From the NCBI RefSeq assembly GCF_013284055.1, contig NZ_CP054143.1, positions 868,001 to 932,000 on the forward strand: a stretch of 64,000 nucleotides of DNA, written 5' to 3'. The notes beneath the pieces were generated by a model that worked only from the letters and a program-made list of their open reading frames with translations, was not told the origin of the DNA and searched no databases. The DNA comes from Deefgea piscis. Its GTDB lineage: Bacteria; Pseudomonadota; Gammaproteobacteria; Burkholderiales; Chitinibacteraceae. Positions within the stretch are counted from its first letter, which is position 1. Each line of letters starts with the position of its first letter. Positions 35,311-45,233 of this stretch are shown piece by piece. A program made the position numbers and the translations under genes.

Positions 35311-37227
35311 ATGAGTAAGAATGTTGTTATCAATCCTAAAGGCGAGCGTTTTGCATTTCAAATCCGCCTGATTGTTGCTGTGCTATTTATTTTGCTGATG
35401 TTTGGCGTGTTGTTTGCGCGCTTTTTTTGGTTGCAAGTGGTTGAGCACGACCGTTACCTGACATTAGCCGAACAAAATCGTATTTCTTTAGTGCCCATTC
35501 CGCCATCGCGCGGCATTATTCGCGACCGTAACGGTGTGATTCTGGCGCACAATTTTTCGGCGTATACGCTAGAAATCACGCCATCCAAAGTTGCCAATTT
35601 AGATGAAACCATTGCCAGCTTAAAAGGCATTGTCGACATTACACCGCGCGATCGCCGTCGCTTTAAAAAGCTACAAGACGAAACCAAAGACTTTGAAACG
35701 CTACCGATTCGTACCCGCTTAAGCGACGAAGAAGTGGCGCGTTTTGCTTCGCAAAGTTATTTATTTCCCGGCGTTGAGCTAAAAGCGCGCTTGTTCCGCC
35801 AATATCCCTTGGGTGAAGTGGGCAGTCATTTGATCGGCTATATCGGCCGAATTAATGATCGAGACATTAAAGACCTCAAAGACGACGAAGTGTATGCCAA
35901 CTATCGCGGCACCGATTACATCGGCAAGCTGGGGATTGAAAGCAGCTATGAAAAACAATTGCACGGCCAAACTGGTTTTGAACAGGTTGAAATCGATTCC
36001 GGTGGCCGTGCGGTGCGTACCCTTAAGCGTACCGCGCCCCAATCGGGCAAAGATTTAACTTTGTCGATTGATATTAAGCTGCAAGAAATGATCGAAAAAC
36101 AATTTGGTGAGCGCCGTGGCTCATTGGTGGCGATCGATCCGCAAACCGGCGGTATTTTGGCGCTGGTGTCTAAACCCGGCTTTGATCCAAATTTATTTGT
36201 CGATGGCATTGATCCGGTGAGCTGGAATGAGCTCAATACCTCGATCGATAAACCACTACTGAATCGCGCTATTCGCGGTGAATATCCGCCCGGATCAACC
36301 TATAAGCCATTTATGGCCATGGCGGCGCTCGAACAAAACTTGCCTTTGGTACATCAAACGATTTCTGACCCCGGCTATTTTATTTATGGCGGGCATCGGT
36401 TTAATGACTCTAAAAAAGGTGGTTATGGCTCAATGAGTTTTGATCGCTCGATTGCATTATCCAGCGATACTTATTTCTACCAATTAGCCGTGCAAATGGG
36501 CATCGACAATATCGCCAAATTTATGGGGACTTTAGATTTTGGCCGCCCAACCGGCGTTGATTTACCCGGTGAGCGTCCAGGGATTTTGCCTAGCCCCGAG
36601 TGGAAAAAATCCCGCTTTAAAAATCCTGCACAGCAAAAATGGTATTCAGGCGAGACGGTGTCCATCGGGATTGGTCAAGGTTATAACGCCTTTACACCAA
36701 TGCAAATGGCGCATGCCACCGCCACCTTGGCCAATCGCGGTTTAGCATTTCGTCCGCACGTTGTCGCTACATTAACCGATCCACGCAGTGGCGCCAAAAC
36801 CTTGGTCGAGCCCAAACCCCTCAAAACCATGGATTGGAAACCGGCCAATATCGAACGCGTCATCCGTGGTATGGAAGGCGTAATGACCATTGGTACAGGG
36901 GCGAATGTGTTTCGCGGCGCGCAATATGTATCGGCCGGCAAAACCGGTACGGCACAGGTGTATAGCTTAAAAGGCGCCAAATATAACGCGCATTCAGTCA
37001 AAGAGCGTTTACGTGATCACTCTTGGTTTATTGCTTTTGCACCGTCAGACAAACCAACGATTGCACTGGCGGTAATTGTTGAGAATGGCGGATTTGGTGC
37101 ACAAGCAGCAGCGCCGATTGCACGTAAAGTACTCGATTATTACCTCACGGGCAAAATGCCTGAAGATCCACCTAGCAAAACGGCATCGGCCGTACCCGCC
37201 ATCGTCGAGGAAGTAACCGGTGATTAG
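35311..37227 (+). CDS. mrdA: Penicillin-binding protein 2 (elongation transpeptidase)
   Basis: PBP2 cross-links peptidoglycan during elongation with RodA. From ATG 35311 the product is 638 residues: a membrane anchor (about 20-42), a PBP dimer domain and a transpeptidase domain. The active-site Ser329 lies in STYK (329-332) within PPGSTYKP, followed by SSDTY and the KTG triad at 544-546. The 11-residue upstream extension in frame lacks support. Its stop overlaps the rodA GTG by 8 nt, so the pair is coupled. Confidence 0.96.
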   Translation: MSKNVVINPKGERFAFQIRLIVAVLFILLMFGVLFARFFWLQVVEHDRYLTLAEQNRISLVPIPPSRGIIRDRNGVILAHNFSAYTLEITPSKVANLDETIASLKGIVDITPRDRRRFKKLQDETKDFETLPIRTRLSDEEVARFASQSYLFPGVELKARLFRQYPLGEVGSHLIGYIGRINDRDIKDLKDDEVYANYRGTDYIGKLGIESSYEKQLHGQTGFEQVEIDSGGRAVRTLKRTAPQSGKDLTLSIDIKLQEMIEKQFGERRGSLVAIDPQTGGILALVSKPGFDPNLFVDGIDPVSWNELNTSIDKPLLNRAIRGEYPPGSTYKPFMAMAALEQNLPLVHQTISDPGYFIYGGHRFNDSKKGGYGSMSFDRSIALSSDTYFYQLAVQMGIDNIAKFMGTLDFGRPTGVDLPGERPGILPSPEWKKSRFKNPAQQKWYSGETVSIGIGQGYNAFTPMQMAHATATLANRGLAFRPHVVATLTDPRSGAKTLVEPKPLKTMDWKPANIERVIRGMEGVMTIGTGANVFRGAQYVSAGKTGTAQVYSLKGAKYNAHSVKERLRDHSWFIAFAPSDKPTIALAVIVENGGFGAQAAAPIARKVLDYYLTGKMPEDPPSKTASAVPAIVEEVTGD

Positions 37228-38332
37228 CTATATCTGGGATCGTATCAAGCGCCCAATTGATCCTGCGCTATTTATTTTGATTTTACTGGTGTTTGCCGTT
37301 TCGGCGGGGGTGCTGTATTCCGCATCCAATCGCGATTTAGAGCGCGTGACCGATAAAGTGGTTTTTATGGGCATTTCGCTGGGTATCTTGTGGTTTGTCG
37401 CCAATATTCAGCAAAGAACCTTAATGCAACTGGCTTTGCCCGCCTATGTTGGCGGGGTTATTTTGCTGATTTTGGTCGAGTTTTTTGGTATTACCAGCCA
37501 CGGCGCGACCCGTTGGCTCAATATTGGGATTACCCGAATTCAGCCGTCAGAAATCATGCGGATTGCCTTGCCACTGATGGTGGCGTGGTATTTCAATCAT
37601 TTCCAAGCCAGCCTCGGTAAACGCCACTATGTTGCTGGCGCCTTCATTATTATCATTCCGGTGCTGTTAATTATGAAGCAGCCCGATTTAGGCACCAGTT
37701 TGCTGGTGGCGTCATCGGGCTTTTATATCTTGTTTTTTGCCGGTCTGCCTTGGGCAGTATTGGCGGTGATGAGTGTGGCGATTGCCGTGATCGCCTATAT
37801 CGTTACCCATTGGGACTTGTGCATTAATATTTTGCACGAATACCAATGCCGCCGAATCGCCACCATGCTCAACCCAATGGAAGATCCACTTGGCGCGGGC
37901 TACCACATTATTCAAGGCACGATTGCGATTGGCTCGGGCGGCTTATTTGGTAAAGGCTGGCTGGCTGGCACGCAAACCCATCTGGATTTTATTCCTGAGC
38001 GTACCACCGACTTTATTTTCGCGGTTTATGGTGAAGAATTTGGTTTGCTGGGCAATGGTTTGTTATTAGTGCTGTATTTGGCGGTGATTTTCCGTGGCTT
38101 AATGATTGCCAATAGTGCGTCAACCTTATTTGGTCGCCTATTGGCAGGTGCAATTTCGATGAATTTCTTTACCTATGCACTGGTAAATATGGGCATGGTC
38201 ACTGGCATGCTGCCAGTTGTTGGCGTGCCTTTACCGCTGATTTCCTATGGTGGCACGTCAATGGTTTCGATTTTGGCCGGTTTCGGTATTTTAATGAGCA
38301 TCCAGCGTGATCGCCCACTGATGAAGGCTTGA
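37220..38332 (+). CDS. rodA: Peptidoglycan glycosyltransferase RodA
   Basis: RodA is the SEDS-family polymerase of the elongasome. The 370-residue protein has about ten membrane segments. SEDS marks include GATRWLNIGITRIQPSE, KQPDLGTSL, and GFLAGTQTHLDFIPERTTDFIF-like text at about 250-275 with the catalytic Asp. The C-terminal PVVGVPLPLISYGGTSM is diagnostic. The start is GTG, overlapping mrdA by 8 nt. It is followed 1 nt later by rlpA. Confidence 0.96.
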   Translation: MISYIWDRIKRPIDPALFILILLVFAVSAGVLYSASNRDLERVTDKVVFMGISLGILWFVANIQQRTLMQLALPAYVGGVILLILVEFFGITSHGATRWLNIGITRIQPSEIMRIALPLMVAWYFNHFQASLGKRHYVAGAFIIIIPVLLIMKQPDLGTSLLVASSGFYILFFAGLPWAVLAVMSVAIAVIAYIVTHWDLCINILHEYQCRRIATMLNPMEDPLGAGYHIIQGTIAIGSGGLFGKGWLAGTQTHLDFIPERTTDFIFAVYGEEFGLLGNGLLLVLYLAVIFRGLMIANSASTLFGRLLAGAISMNFFTYALVNMGMVTGMLPVVGVPLPLISYGGTSMVSILAGFGILMSIQRDRPLMKA

Positions 38333-38333
38333 T

Positions 38334-39290
38334 ATGAAATTAACCCACTCGGCCACACTGGTGTGCGCCAGTTTATTATTGGCCGCTTGTAGCAGCACAC
38401 CAGAAAAGCCCACCCCACGACCGGTAGTTCCAGCACCGACTCAGCCGTCAACCATCACTGGCACGCCATCGCCCTATAACTGCAGCTATAAGGCCAGCTC
38501 AGGTAACGGTGCTTTTTATAAAGACGATGGCCCAATGGCCGATTTTCCGGCCAATTTGGATCAAGTGCTCGAACCTATTCCACGCTGGGAAACGCCGCAT
38601 AAATGGGCGAATCGCCCGTATACCGTACTCGGACTGTCGTTTACGCCGCATAGCCAGATTGATGGCTACAAAGAGCAAGGCATTGCCAGCTGGTATGGGC
38701 GTAAATTTCATGGGCAAAAAACCAGTATTGGCGAAACCTACGATATGTTTCAAATGACAGCAGCGCATCCCACGCTGTCTATCCCCAGCTATGCCCGCGT
38801 GACCAATGTTAAAAATGGCCGCAGCGTGATTGTTCGGGTGAATGATCGCGGGCCATTTCATAAAGGCCGTGTGATGGATTTGTCTTTTTTGGCCGCTTGC
38901 CGTTTGGGCTACGCCAATAATGGCAGCGCGGAAGTCATCGTCGAAAGCCTGATGCCAAGCGACGCACCGAGCGACATCATTGCCAACGCCAAAGTGGCGG
39001 TTCACAGCACGCCGGCACCGGTGAGTAATAAGCCACGACCGATCCCTGTTGCCGAAAGCAATGGCAAAGTGTTTGTGCAATTGGGGGCATTTTCATCGCA
39101 AAGCAACGCCGAGAGCTTTAAAGCACACGTCGCCAGAGAGCTTGACCAAGACAGCGATAAACTCAGCATCCAAAGCAGCAGCAACCTTTTCCGCGTTCGT
39201 CTCGGCCCTTTCGCCAGCCGCAGCGAAGCAATGACTACCATTAGCCGAGTAACCGGTGAGAAAAACATTCAAGCGGTGATTAGCCAATAG
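38334..39290 (+). CDS. rlpA: RlpA septal lytic transglycosylase / SPOR lipoprotein
   Basis: RlpA is an outer-membrane lipoprotein; in some species it cleaves denuded glycan strands at the septum. The lipobox LLAAC places the lipid Cys at residue 19. A double-psi beta-barrel (about 115-205) includes ASWYGRKFHG and VRVNDRGPF, and a SPOR domain closes the protein (about 245-318, VFVQLGAFSS). The 318-residue length is standard. It is the last gene of the elongasome operon. Confidence 0.95.
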   Translation: MKLTHSATLVCASLLLAACSSTPEKPTPRPVVPAPTQPSTITGTPSPYNCSYKASSGNGAFYKDDGPMADFPANLDQVLEPIPRWETPHKWANRPYTVLGLSFTPHSQIDGYKEQGIASWYGRKFHGQKTSIGETYDMFQMTAAHPTLSIPSYARVTNVKNGRSVIVRVNDRGPFHKGRVMDLSFLAACRLGYANNGSAEVIVESLMPSDAPSDIIANAKVAVHSTPAPVSNKPRPIPVAESNGKVFVQLGAFSSQSNAESFKAHVARELDQDSDKLSIQSSSNLFRVRLGPFASRSEAMTTISRVTGEKNIQAVISQ

Positions 39291-39354
39291 CATAAAATTT
39301 GCAGATCGATCTGTAACCCAGCCTGAGTTGCAGATCAGCAGAAGCTAAAATAAT

Positions 39355-39428
39355 GGCAATATTCAGATTTGGTGTTGATGCTGTGCCGCAGGCACTTAAA
39401 ATCATCAACACGCTATCTGAACATAGCC
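39355..39428. mobile_element. 74-bp MITE-like element (short copy)
   Basis: The element begins GGCAATATTCAGATTTGG and ends in CTGAACATAGCC, with about 26-nt inverted ends (GGC...TTCAGAT...GTGTTGATG). A GTGCCGCAGGCAC stem is at its centre. Flanks AAAATAAT and CAAATCAT match at 6 of 8, a decayed 8-bp duplication. It lies between rlpA and the GGDEF/EAL gene. On its minus strand the first 46 nt match the left end of the 277-bp element at 53608 closely, and its other end matches that element's right end. Confidence 0.8.
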
Positions 39429-39484
39429 CAAATCATAGATGTATATCGTTTCAGAGTTTTATTATCAAAGCCTGCAGCGATATA

Positions 39485-42301
39485 CTACTTAAGGCCAGGG
39501 TGGTTTTTTTGCGGTTGGTCGAGCCAATACCCTTGCACTTGATCCACGCCAAATTCAAGCAGCATATTAAAAATCGTTTCGCTTTCGACAAATTCAGCAA
39601 TCGTGGTTTTGCCCATATCATGCGCAATACTCACCATGCCACGAACAAAAATCTGGCTGTCTCTATCATTGGGCAAATCGCGAATAAACAGCCCGTCGAT
39701 TTTTAACACGTCGGCTTTAAGCTGCTTCAAATACGCAAACGACGCAAAGCCCACACCAAAGTCATCCAAACACACCACGCAACCGGTTGAGCGCAGCGCG
39801 TCAATAAAGCGCTGTGCATCGGATAAATCCGATACTGCCGAGGTTTCGGTTAATTCAACCAATAAGCGTTTGGGGTCCACTGCGTATTGCGTGAGCAAGC
39901 TGGCGATATACAGCGGCAATTCAGGCTCATCAAATGATCGCCCGGAAACATTGACCGCAATCGACGGACAATCGGGATATTGGGCTAACAGTCGAATCAC
40001 TTCTTTAATGACCCAGCGATCCAAATCGATGATTTTGCCGGTTTTTTCTGCATGGCCAATAAAATTGCCCGGCATAATACAGCCGCCCTCGACATCGGGA
40101 TCTTTCATACGAACCAAGGCTTCTAAATGCGCCAATTGCCGATTGTGGGTGTAATAAATGCCTTGGTAATGCAATTCAAAGCCATCGTTTTCTAAGGCAT
40201 CAACAATGCGCTCTTTCCACGATAAGCGGCTTAACTCATTGCGCGAATGATCGGAATCTGGTCGATAAATGCGCCAAGTATTCTTGCCTGCGGCCTTGGC
40301 TTGATACATTGCCGTATCAGCATGGGCTACCAATTGATCCGCAGAATTAGCGTGCAATGGATAAATCGCGACACCAACCGACGCTGAAGGACGCATCAAA
40401 TGACTGCCAGCAGCAAATTGAATCTGCATCACCGTTTGCACAATGCGATCGGCCAATTTACTGACTTCAAACTCATCGCAAGTCGGTAGCAGCACCGCAA
40501 ACTCATCGCCGCCCAAACGCGCAAAGACCTCATGTCGGCGCACTTGCTTATTCACTTCACGGGCGATGCTTTTCAGTAATTCATCACCAACGGTATGGCC
40601 AAAACTATCGTTAACCAGCTTAAATTCGTCCAAATCAAAAAACACCAAGGCCATTTGATGGTCGCGCCGGTTTGCTTCGCTCACCATGCGTTCTAATTCT
40701 TGCTGAAAGCGATGGCGGTTAAACAGACCGGTTAATGCATCACGCTCGGCCAAGTTCACCATCCGCTCAGCGATTAAGCGCTGCTGCGTGACATCTTCAT
40801 ACACCCACATTCGGCCATTAGTAACGCCTTGTGGATCGGTTACGCGGTAACAATTTTGTACGATGACTCGGCGATCATTCAGTGTGACTTCACCAAAATC
40901 AACCCGATCTTCCAGCGCACTGTGCTCTTCTAAATAACAAGACAGTCCATCACTGAGTGCTGGTCGATTGTCGGCCAATTGCAAAACCTGCCCAATCGGG
41001 CGCCCAATCATGGCTTGCGACGACGACAAACCCCATATTTCACAAAAGGCCGGATTAAAAAATACAATCCGATGGTCATTATCAACAAACAACACCCCAA
41101 AGCGCATTGCGGCCAACAACGCCAGCATACGCGCGCGCTCTGATTCGGCATGCTGTAAATAGCTTTTACCCAAAGACTGAATCTGACGTAATTCAATCAC
41201 CGATTTACGCAGCGCCAAACGCTCATCTTTGATTTCAGTATTGTCACGCAGGCTGATTCTAAGACCTAAATAACTTTGTTCGGCATTAAACATGGGCTGC
41301 CAACTCACCGACACCCAAAATAAACTGCCATCGCGGCGCATGGCGCGAAATTCGTAATCTTGCTCAGTGGATTTATTATTTACCGCTTGTAAAAAGGTGT
41401 CTTCAACGCGCAAGCGCTCTTCTGGCGTGGCAATGGTTAATGGAAAATCGGGGAGTAATAAGCATTCATTCACTGAATAACCAGTAATACGTACCACCAT
41501 GGCATTGGCCCACACCAATTGCCCTGCCGGATTAATCCACAATTCGGCGCTATTGCTGGCATCCGCTATGGTTTGATATTGCGCTTCGCTGTCTTTTAAC
41601 GCCGTCACATGCGCCTTAATCGCGCGCGCCATATCATTAAAGCGCTGTGATATTTTAGCGATTTCACCGGAACCATTGGCGGCCAATACTGGCTCAAAAT
41701 AGCCGGTTGCCGCGGTTTCCGTAGCTTGAATCAGGCGATATAGATGCCGCGAAATCCACCACGCCGCTAACAGCATTAAACCCATGATGGCCATAAAACC
41801 CAGCATGACAATCAAGCCATTTTGCCAAATTAAATACTGGAAACTGCGATAAGCACTGATATTGCTCAGCCCAAAACTGAGCTCACCCAATTGCACGCCA
41901 TTAACGAGCAAAGGCGCGCGAACATGCTCTAACGTTGGGCGATCCCACAATGCATATGAATGATGATTGCTACTGGCAGGCAGTTTTTTAGAAATATCCC
42001 AGCCACGCGCGGCAATCATTTGTTGCTGCTCATCGAGCAACACCAAATAATCGATTTCGTCCGCCAGCTGAAGATGATTAAGAATCTCGGCCGCTTTAAC
42101 CCGATCGCCTTCGATCATCGAAGGTAAGAACACTGCATTCAATAAGCTAGAGAGTGCCTGTACATGCGCAGCCTCTTGCTCTTGCGCCATCTCCGACCAA
42201 ATACGGTGGGTATTACATAATAATGCGAGCAATAATAGCGCCTGTACCGCAATACAGGCCAAAATAAACCGCGAACGCAAAGAAAGGGAAGATAAAGACA
42301 T
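39485..42301 (-). CDS. Membrane GGDEF-EAL protein with PAS domains
   Basis: This 938-residue protein has two membrane segments (about 10-30 and 160-185) around a sensor region, a HAMP-like linker (about 185-240) and two PAS domains (about 240-360 and 395-505). A GGDEF domain has an intact GGDEF at 597-601, and an EAL domain has EAL at 727-729, plus NVSGRSF, DDFGVGF and the later FVES. Both c-di-GMP synthesis and breakdown look possible from motifs. It is a single gene. Its output could act on MshE in the pilus cluster, which carries c-di-GMP-binding motifs. Confidence 0.92.
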   Translation of the reverse strand: MSLSSLSLRSRFILACIAVQALLLLALLCNTHRIWSEMAQEQEAAHVQALSSLLNAVFLPSMIEGDRVKAAEILNHLQLADEIDYLVLLDEQQQMIAARGWDISKKLPASSNHHSYALWDRPTLEHVRAPLLVNGVQLGELSFGLSNISAYRSFQYLIWQNGLIVMLGFMAIMGLMLLAAWWISRHLYRLIQATETAATGYFEPVLAANGSGEIAKISQRFNDMARAIKAHVTALKDSEAQYQTIADASNSAELWINPAGQLVWANAMVVRITGYSVNECLLLPDFPLTIATPEERLRVEDTFLQAVNNKSTEQDYEFRAMRRDGSLFWVSVSWQPMFNAEQSYLGLRISLRDNTEIKDERLALRKSVIELRQIQSLGKSYLQHAESERARMLALLAAMRFGVLFVDNDHRIVFFNPAFCEIWGLSSSQAMIGRPIGQVLQLADNRPALSDGLSCYLEEHSALEDRVDFGEVTLNDRRVIVQNCYRVTDPQGVTNGRMWVYEDVTQQRLIAERMVNLAERDALTGLFNRHRFQQELERMVSEANRRDHQMALVFFDLDEFKLVNDSFGHTVGDELLKSIAREVNKQVRRHEVFARLGGDEFAVLLPTCDEFEVSKLADRIVQTVMQIQFAAGSHLMRPSASVGVAIYPLHANSADQLVAHADTAMYQAKAAGKNTWRIYRPDSDHSRNELSRLSWKERIVDALENDGFELHYQGIYYTHNRQLAHLEALVRMKDPDVEGGCIMPGNFIGHAEKTGKIIDLDRWVIKEVIRLLAQYPDCPSIAVNVSGRSFDEPELPLYIASLLTQYAVDPKRLLVELTETSAVSDLSDAQRFIDALRSTGCVVCLDDFGVGFASFAYLKQLKADVLKIDGLFIRDLPNDRDSQIFVRGMVSIAHDMGKTTIAEFVESETIFNMLLEFGVDQVQGYWLDQPQKNHPGLK

Positions 42302-42391
42302 ACTAAAGCTTACTATCCCTCAAAATGCAATATAAGTAAAACCGCATATTAGCGAACGAAACGCGACACAATCAGCGATTATGCGCCTAGA

Positions 42392-43702
42392 CTAGCGCTG
42401 CAACACTTTAATAAACACCTTCGATCGCCGCTGGTAGTTGTACAACTCTTTTTTCTCCATTGGCAAATCATCCACCGAAGCTTGCTTAAAGCCACGCTCG
42501 ACAAACCAATGGCTGGTTCGCGTGGTTAAAGCAAATAGCTTTTCGATGCCCAAGCCGCGGGCTTGTTGCTCAACGTGGCGCAGCAAATCAGCACCACGAT
42601 CTTCATCGCGATAATCCGGATGAATCACCAGACAAGCCAACTCGGCCATTTTGCTATTCGGGAATGGGTGAATCGCCACGATACCAATGGTTTTACCGTC
42701 ATGCTCGAGTACCGAGTAGCGATGCACTTCGCGCTCAAGTAATTCACGGCCGCGTTTCACCAACACGCCTTGATCTTCGAGCGGCTCGATCAGCGCCAGC
42801 ATTCGACCAATATCGTCAATCGTTGCTTGGCGCAAGGTTTCCAGTGGCTCACGCGAAATCATCGTGCCAATGCCATCGTGGGTAAACAATTCCATCAACA
42901 AACTGCCGTCAACATTATTGCTAATCAAATGCGCCCGCTGTACGCCATTACGTACCGAGCGAATCGCACACGGCAAATACAAAGACACATCGTCGTTGGC
43001 ATCCGGGTGTTCGGCCAAAAAGTGCTCGGCGGCCAAAGCGGTCAATTCAGTTTGCAACTCACCGGCGTCATTAATCACCCCATCTTGACCAAATAAAAAC
43101 AGCAATTTGTCAGCTTTTAAAGCAATCGCCGTCGAGGTCGCCACGTCTTCTAAGGTCAGATTAAAAATCTCGCCAGTTGGCGAATAACCGATGGTTGAAA
43201 TCAGCACCAATTCGCCATCATCCATACGGTAATTAATCGCCGTGGTATCGACTTTACGCACTTCACCGGTGTATTGCAGATCCACGCCATCGCGCACCCC
43301 CATCGGCTGCGCGGTAATAAAATTACCCGCCGAAACCCGAATATCGGCGTTGGCCATCGGCGAATTAGGGAGCCCCATCGAGAGCCAAGATTCGATTTCT
43401 ACGCGCACATGGCCAGCCGCTTGAATCACGCATTCTAGTGATGGCTGATCGGTCACCCGAATACCGTTTAGATAACGGCCTTCCAAACCGCGCTCGGCAA
43501 TACGCGCCTCAATTTGCGGACGCGCACCATGCACCACAATCAAGCGCACCCCAAGGCTGGTCAACAAATTAATGTCATGCGTTAGCGTGGCAAACTTGCC
43601 ATCACGAACGACTTCACCCCCTAAGGCAATCACAAACGTGCGACCACGAAAAGCGTGGATATACGGCGCAGCTTGACGGAACCATTGAACAAAATCTTGC
43701 AT
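42392..43702 (-). CDS. argA: N-acetylglutamate synthase (ArgA type)
   Basis: ArgA makes N-acetylglutamate from acetyl-CoA and glutamate, the first step of arginine synthesis. The 436-residue protein has an amino-acid-kinase domain (about 1-285, VIALGGEVV and LIVVHGARPQI) and a C-terminal GNAT acetyltransferase domain (about 290-436, with ACLVIHPDYRDEDRGADLL). The fused form is the classical beta- and gammaproteobacterial type. It is a single gene between the GGDEF/EAL gene and the polysaccharide operon. Confidence 0.95.
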   Translation of the reverse strand: MQDFVQWFRQAAPYIHAFRGRTFVIALGGEVVRDGKFATLTHDINLLTSLGVRLIVVHGARPQIEARIAERGLEGRYLNGIRVTDQPSLECVIQAAGHVRVEIESWLSMGLPNSPMANADIRVSAGNFITAQPMGVRDGVDLQYTGEVRKVDTTAINYRMDDGELVLISTIGYSPTGEIFNLTLEDVATSTAIALKADKLLFLFGQDGVINDAGELQTELTALAAEHFLAEHPDANDDVSLYLPCAIRSVRNGVQRAHLISNNVDGSLLMELFTHDGIGTMISREPLETLRQATIDDIGRMLALIEPLEDQGVLVKRGRELLEREVHRYSVLEHDGKTIGIVAIHPFPNSKMAELACLVIHPDYRDEDRGADLLRHVEQQARGLGIEKLFALTTRTSHWFVERGFKQASVDDLPMEKKELYNYQRRSKVFIKVLQR

Positions 43703-43772
43703 AGCAATCGCCTCTAAGGCTTGAAGGTATATTAACGTAGGCGTTAGCTATCAACGCCTGCAACTCAATACA

Positions 43773-45233
43773 TCAATACGCACCACGTCCACTGACCACG
43801 GTTTTAATCGTTTTGCAGACAATCGCAATGTCGTACCACAAATTCCAATTTTTGACATACCACGCATCGAGCGCCACACGCTCGGCGTAAGTGGTGTCGT
43901 TGCGACCAGACACCTGCCACAAGCCCGTTAAACCTGGACGTGCTTCGAGATAAAAGTCGACTTTATCGCCATAGCGCTCAAGTTCAGCGTCGATAATTGG
44001 CCGCGGGCCAACCAAAGACATTTGGCCACAAATCACATTCCACAATTGCGGAATTTCATCGAGGCTGGTTTTGCGTAAAAACGCGCCAATTTTAGTGATT
44101 CGCGGGTCATTTTTAAGCTTGAAATCGGTGTCCCATTCGGCGCGCGCTTGTGGATCAGTCGCTAATAAATGGTCCAATACTTCTTGCGAATTGTGCACCA
44201 TAGTGCGGAATTTCCAGCACTTAAATGGCACGCCATTCATCCCCACCCGCACATGACCAAAGAAAATCGCCCCTGGCCCGCCTTCGCATTTAATCCGCCA
44301 CATCACATACAGCAATAAAGGGCTGAGTAATAAGATGCCACACACCGCGCCAAACAAATCAAAAGCGCGTTTTAACACAATCAGCGGCTTAACCAACAGA
44401 TTATTACGCACGCGCAGCAGCAAGACTTCATGACTGAAAAAATGATGCGGCACCACGCCAAATAAAGGCAAACCGGCAATCGGCGGAATAATATGCAGGT
44501 CTTTATACCGCAGCGACAGTTGCTCGATTTGCGTTTCTAACTGGCGCAATTCATCTTCGTTGACCGCAATCACCACGTGCGGGCGGCCATTGCTACTGAG
44601 CCAAGCCAACAGTGCTTCGCGCTCTAAACGCACCACCGGCAAACGCTCGCCATTAATCTGTAATTCATCTGGCGCGTCTTGATCGACTGACAAAAACGCC
44701 TGCACTTCAAAGCCCAATTGGCGCTCGCTATACATCGCCCGATACGCTTCAATCGCATTGGCGCCGGCACCAATAATCACCGTCGGTAATTGCCAGATCC
44801 GTTTTGTTAATAAGCAATCGCGCATTAAGCTACGAAAATACGGCAGCAACACCAGCGCTACGCCCCAAGATACCGGCCACAAAAAACGCGACACGGTAAA
44901 TTTACCCAACAACACCAACATGCCATTGAGTAAGGCTGCCAACAATAAGGCGCGCAAAATTTCGAGCAATTCATCCCAAAAAGGCAGACGCAAGCTGTAA
45001 TGCCCACGCCACCAAAAACTGGCAATGGTCATCAAGGCCAAGCCTAAAAACGCCAAGCCTTGTTGCTGCCCTTCCCAAGCCCACCACAGACCAAAACTGG
45101 CCGAAATGCGGTCATAGCGAAAAATCCACAACAGCAGCATCGCCACGCCAAATGACAGCGCCAAGGCCATAAAATCAGCCAGCGCCAACCAAGGTTTGGC
45201 GCGCTCAGCTTGTAAGTGTTTTTCTTGAATCAT
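43773..45233 (-). CDS. Polyprenyl-phosphate sugar-1-phosphate transferase (WbaP-like)
   Basis: This 486-residue protein starts repeat-unit assembly by moving a sugar-1-phosphate to undecaprenyl phosphate. It has four or five N-terminal membrane segments, a CoA-binding-like middle domain (about 140-260) and the C-terminal catalytic sugar-transferase domain (about 285-486, with GHVRVGMNGVPFKCWKFRTM and SLVGPRPI). The WbaP type often uses galactose, but the sugar cannot be fixed from sequence. It overlaps the upstream glycosyltransferase by 4 nt and is the last gene of the seven-gene operon. Confidence 0.93.
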   Translation of the reverse strand: MIQEKHLQAERAKPWLALADFMALALSFGVAMLLLWIFRYDRISASFGLWWAWEGQQQGLAFLGLALMTIASFWWRGHYSLRLPFWDELLEILRALLLAALLNGMLVLLGKFTVSRFLWPVSWGVALVLLPYFRSLMRDCLLTKRIWQLPTVIIGAGANAIEAYRAMYSERQLGFEVQAFLSVDQDAPDELQINGERLPVVRLEREALLAWLSSNGRPHVVIAVNEDELRQLETQIEQLSLRYKDLHIIPPIAGLPLFGVVPHHFFSHEVLLLRVRNNLLVKPLIVLKRAFDLFGAVCGILLLSPLLLYVMWRIKCEGGPGAIFFGHVRVGMNGVPFKCWKFRTMVHNSQEVLDHLLATDPQARAEWDTDFKLKNDPRITKIGAFLRKTSLDEIPQLWNVICGQMSLVGPRPIIDAELERYGDKVDFYLEARPGLTGLWQVSGRNDTTYAERVALDAWYVKNWNLWYDIAIVCKTIKTVVSGRGAY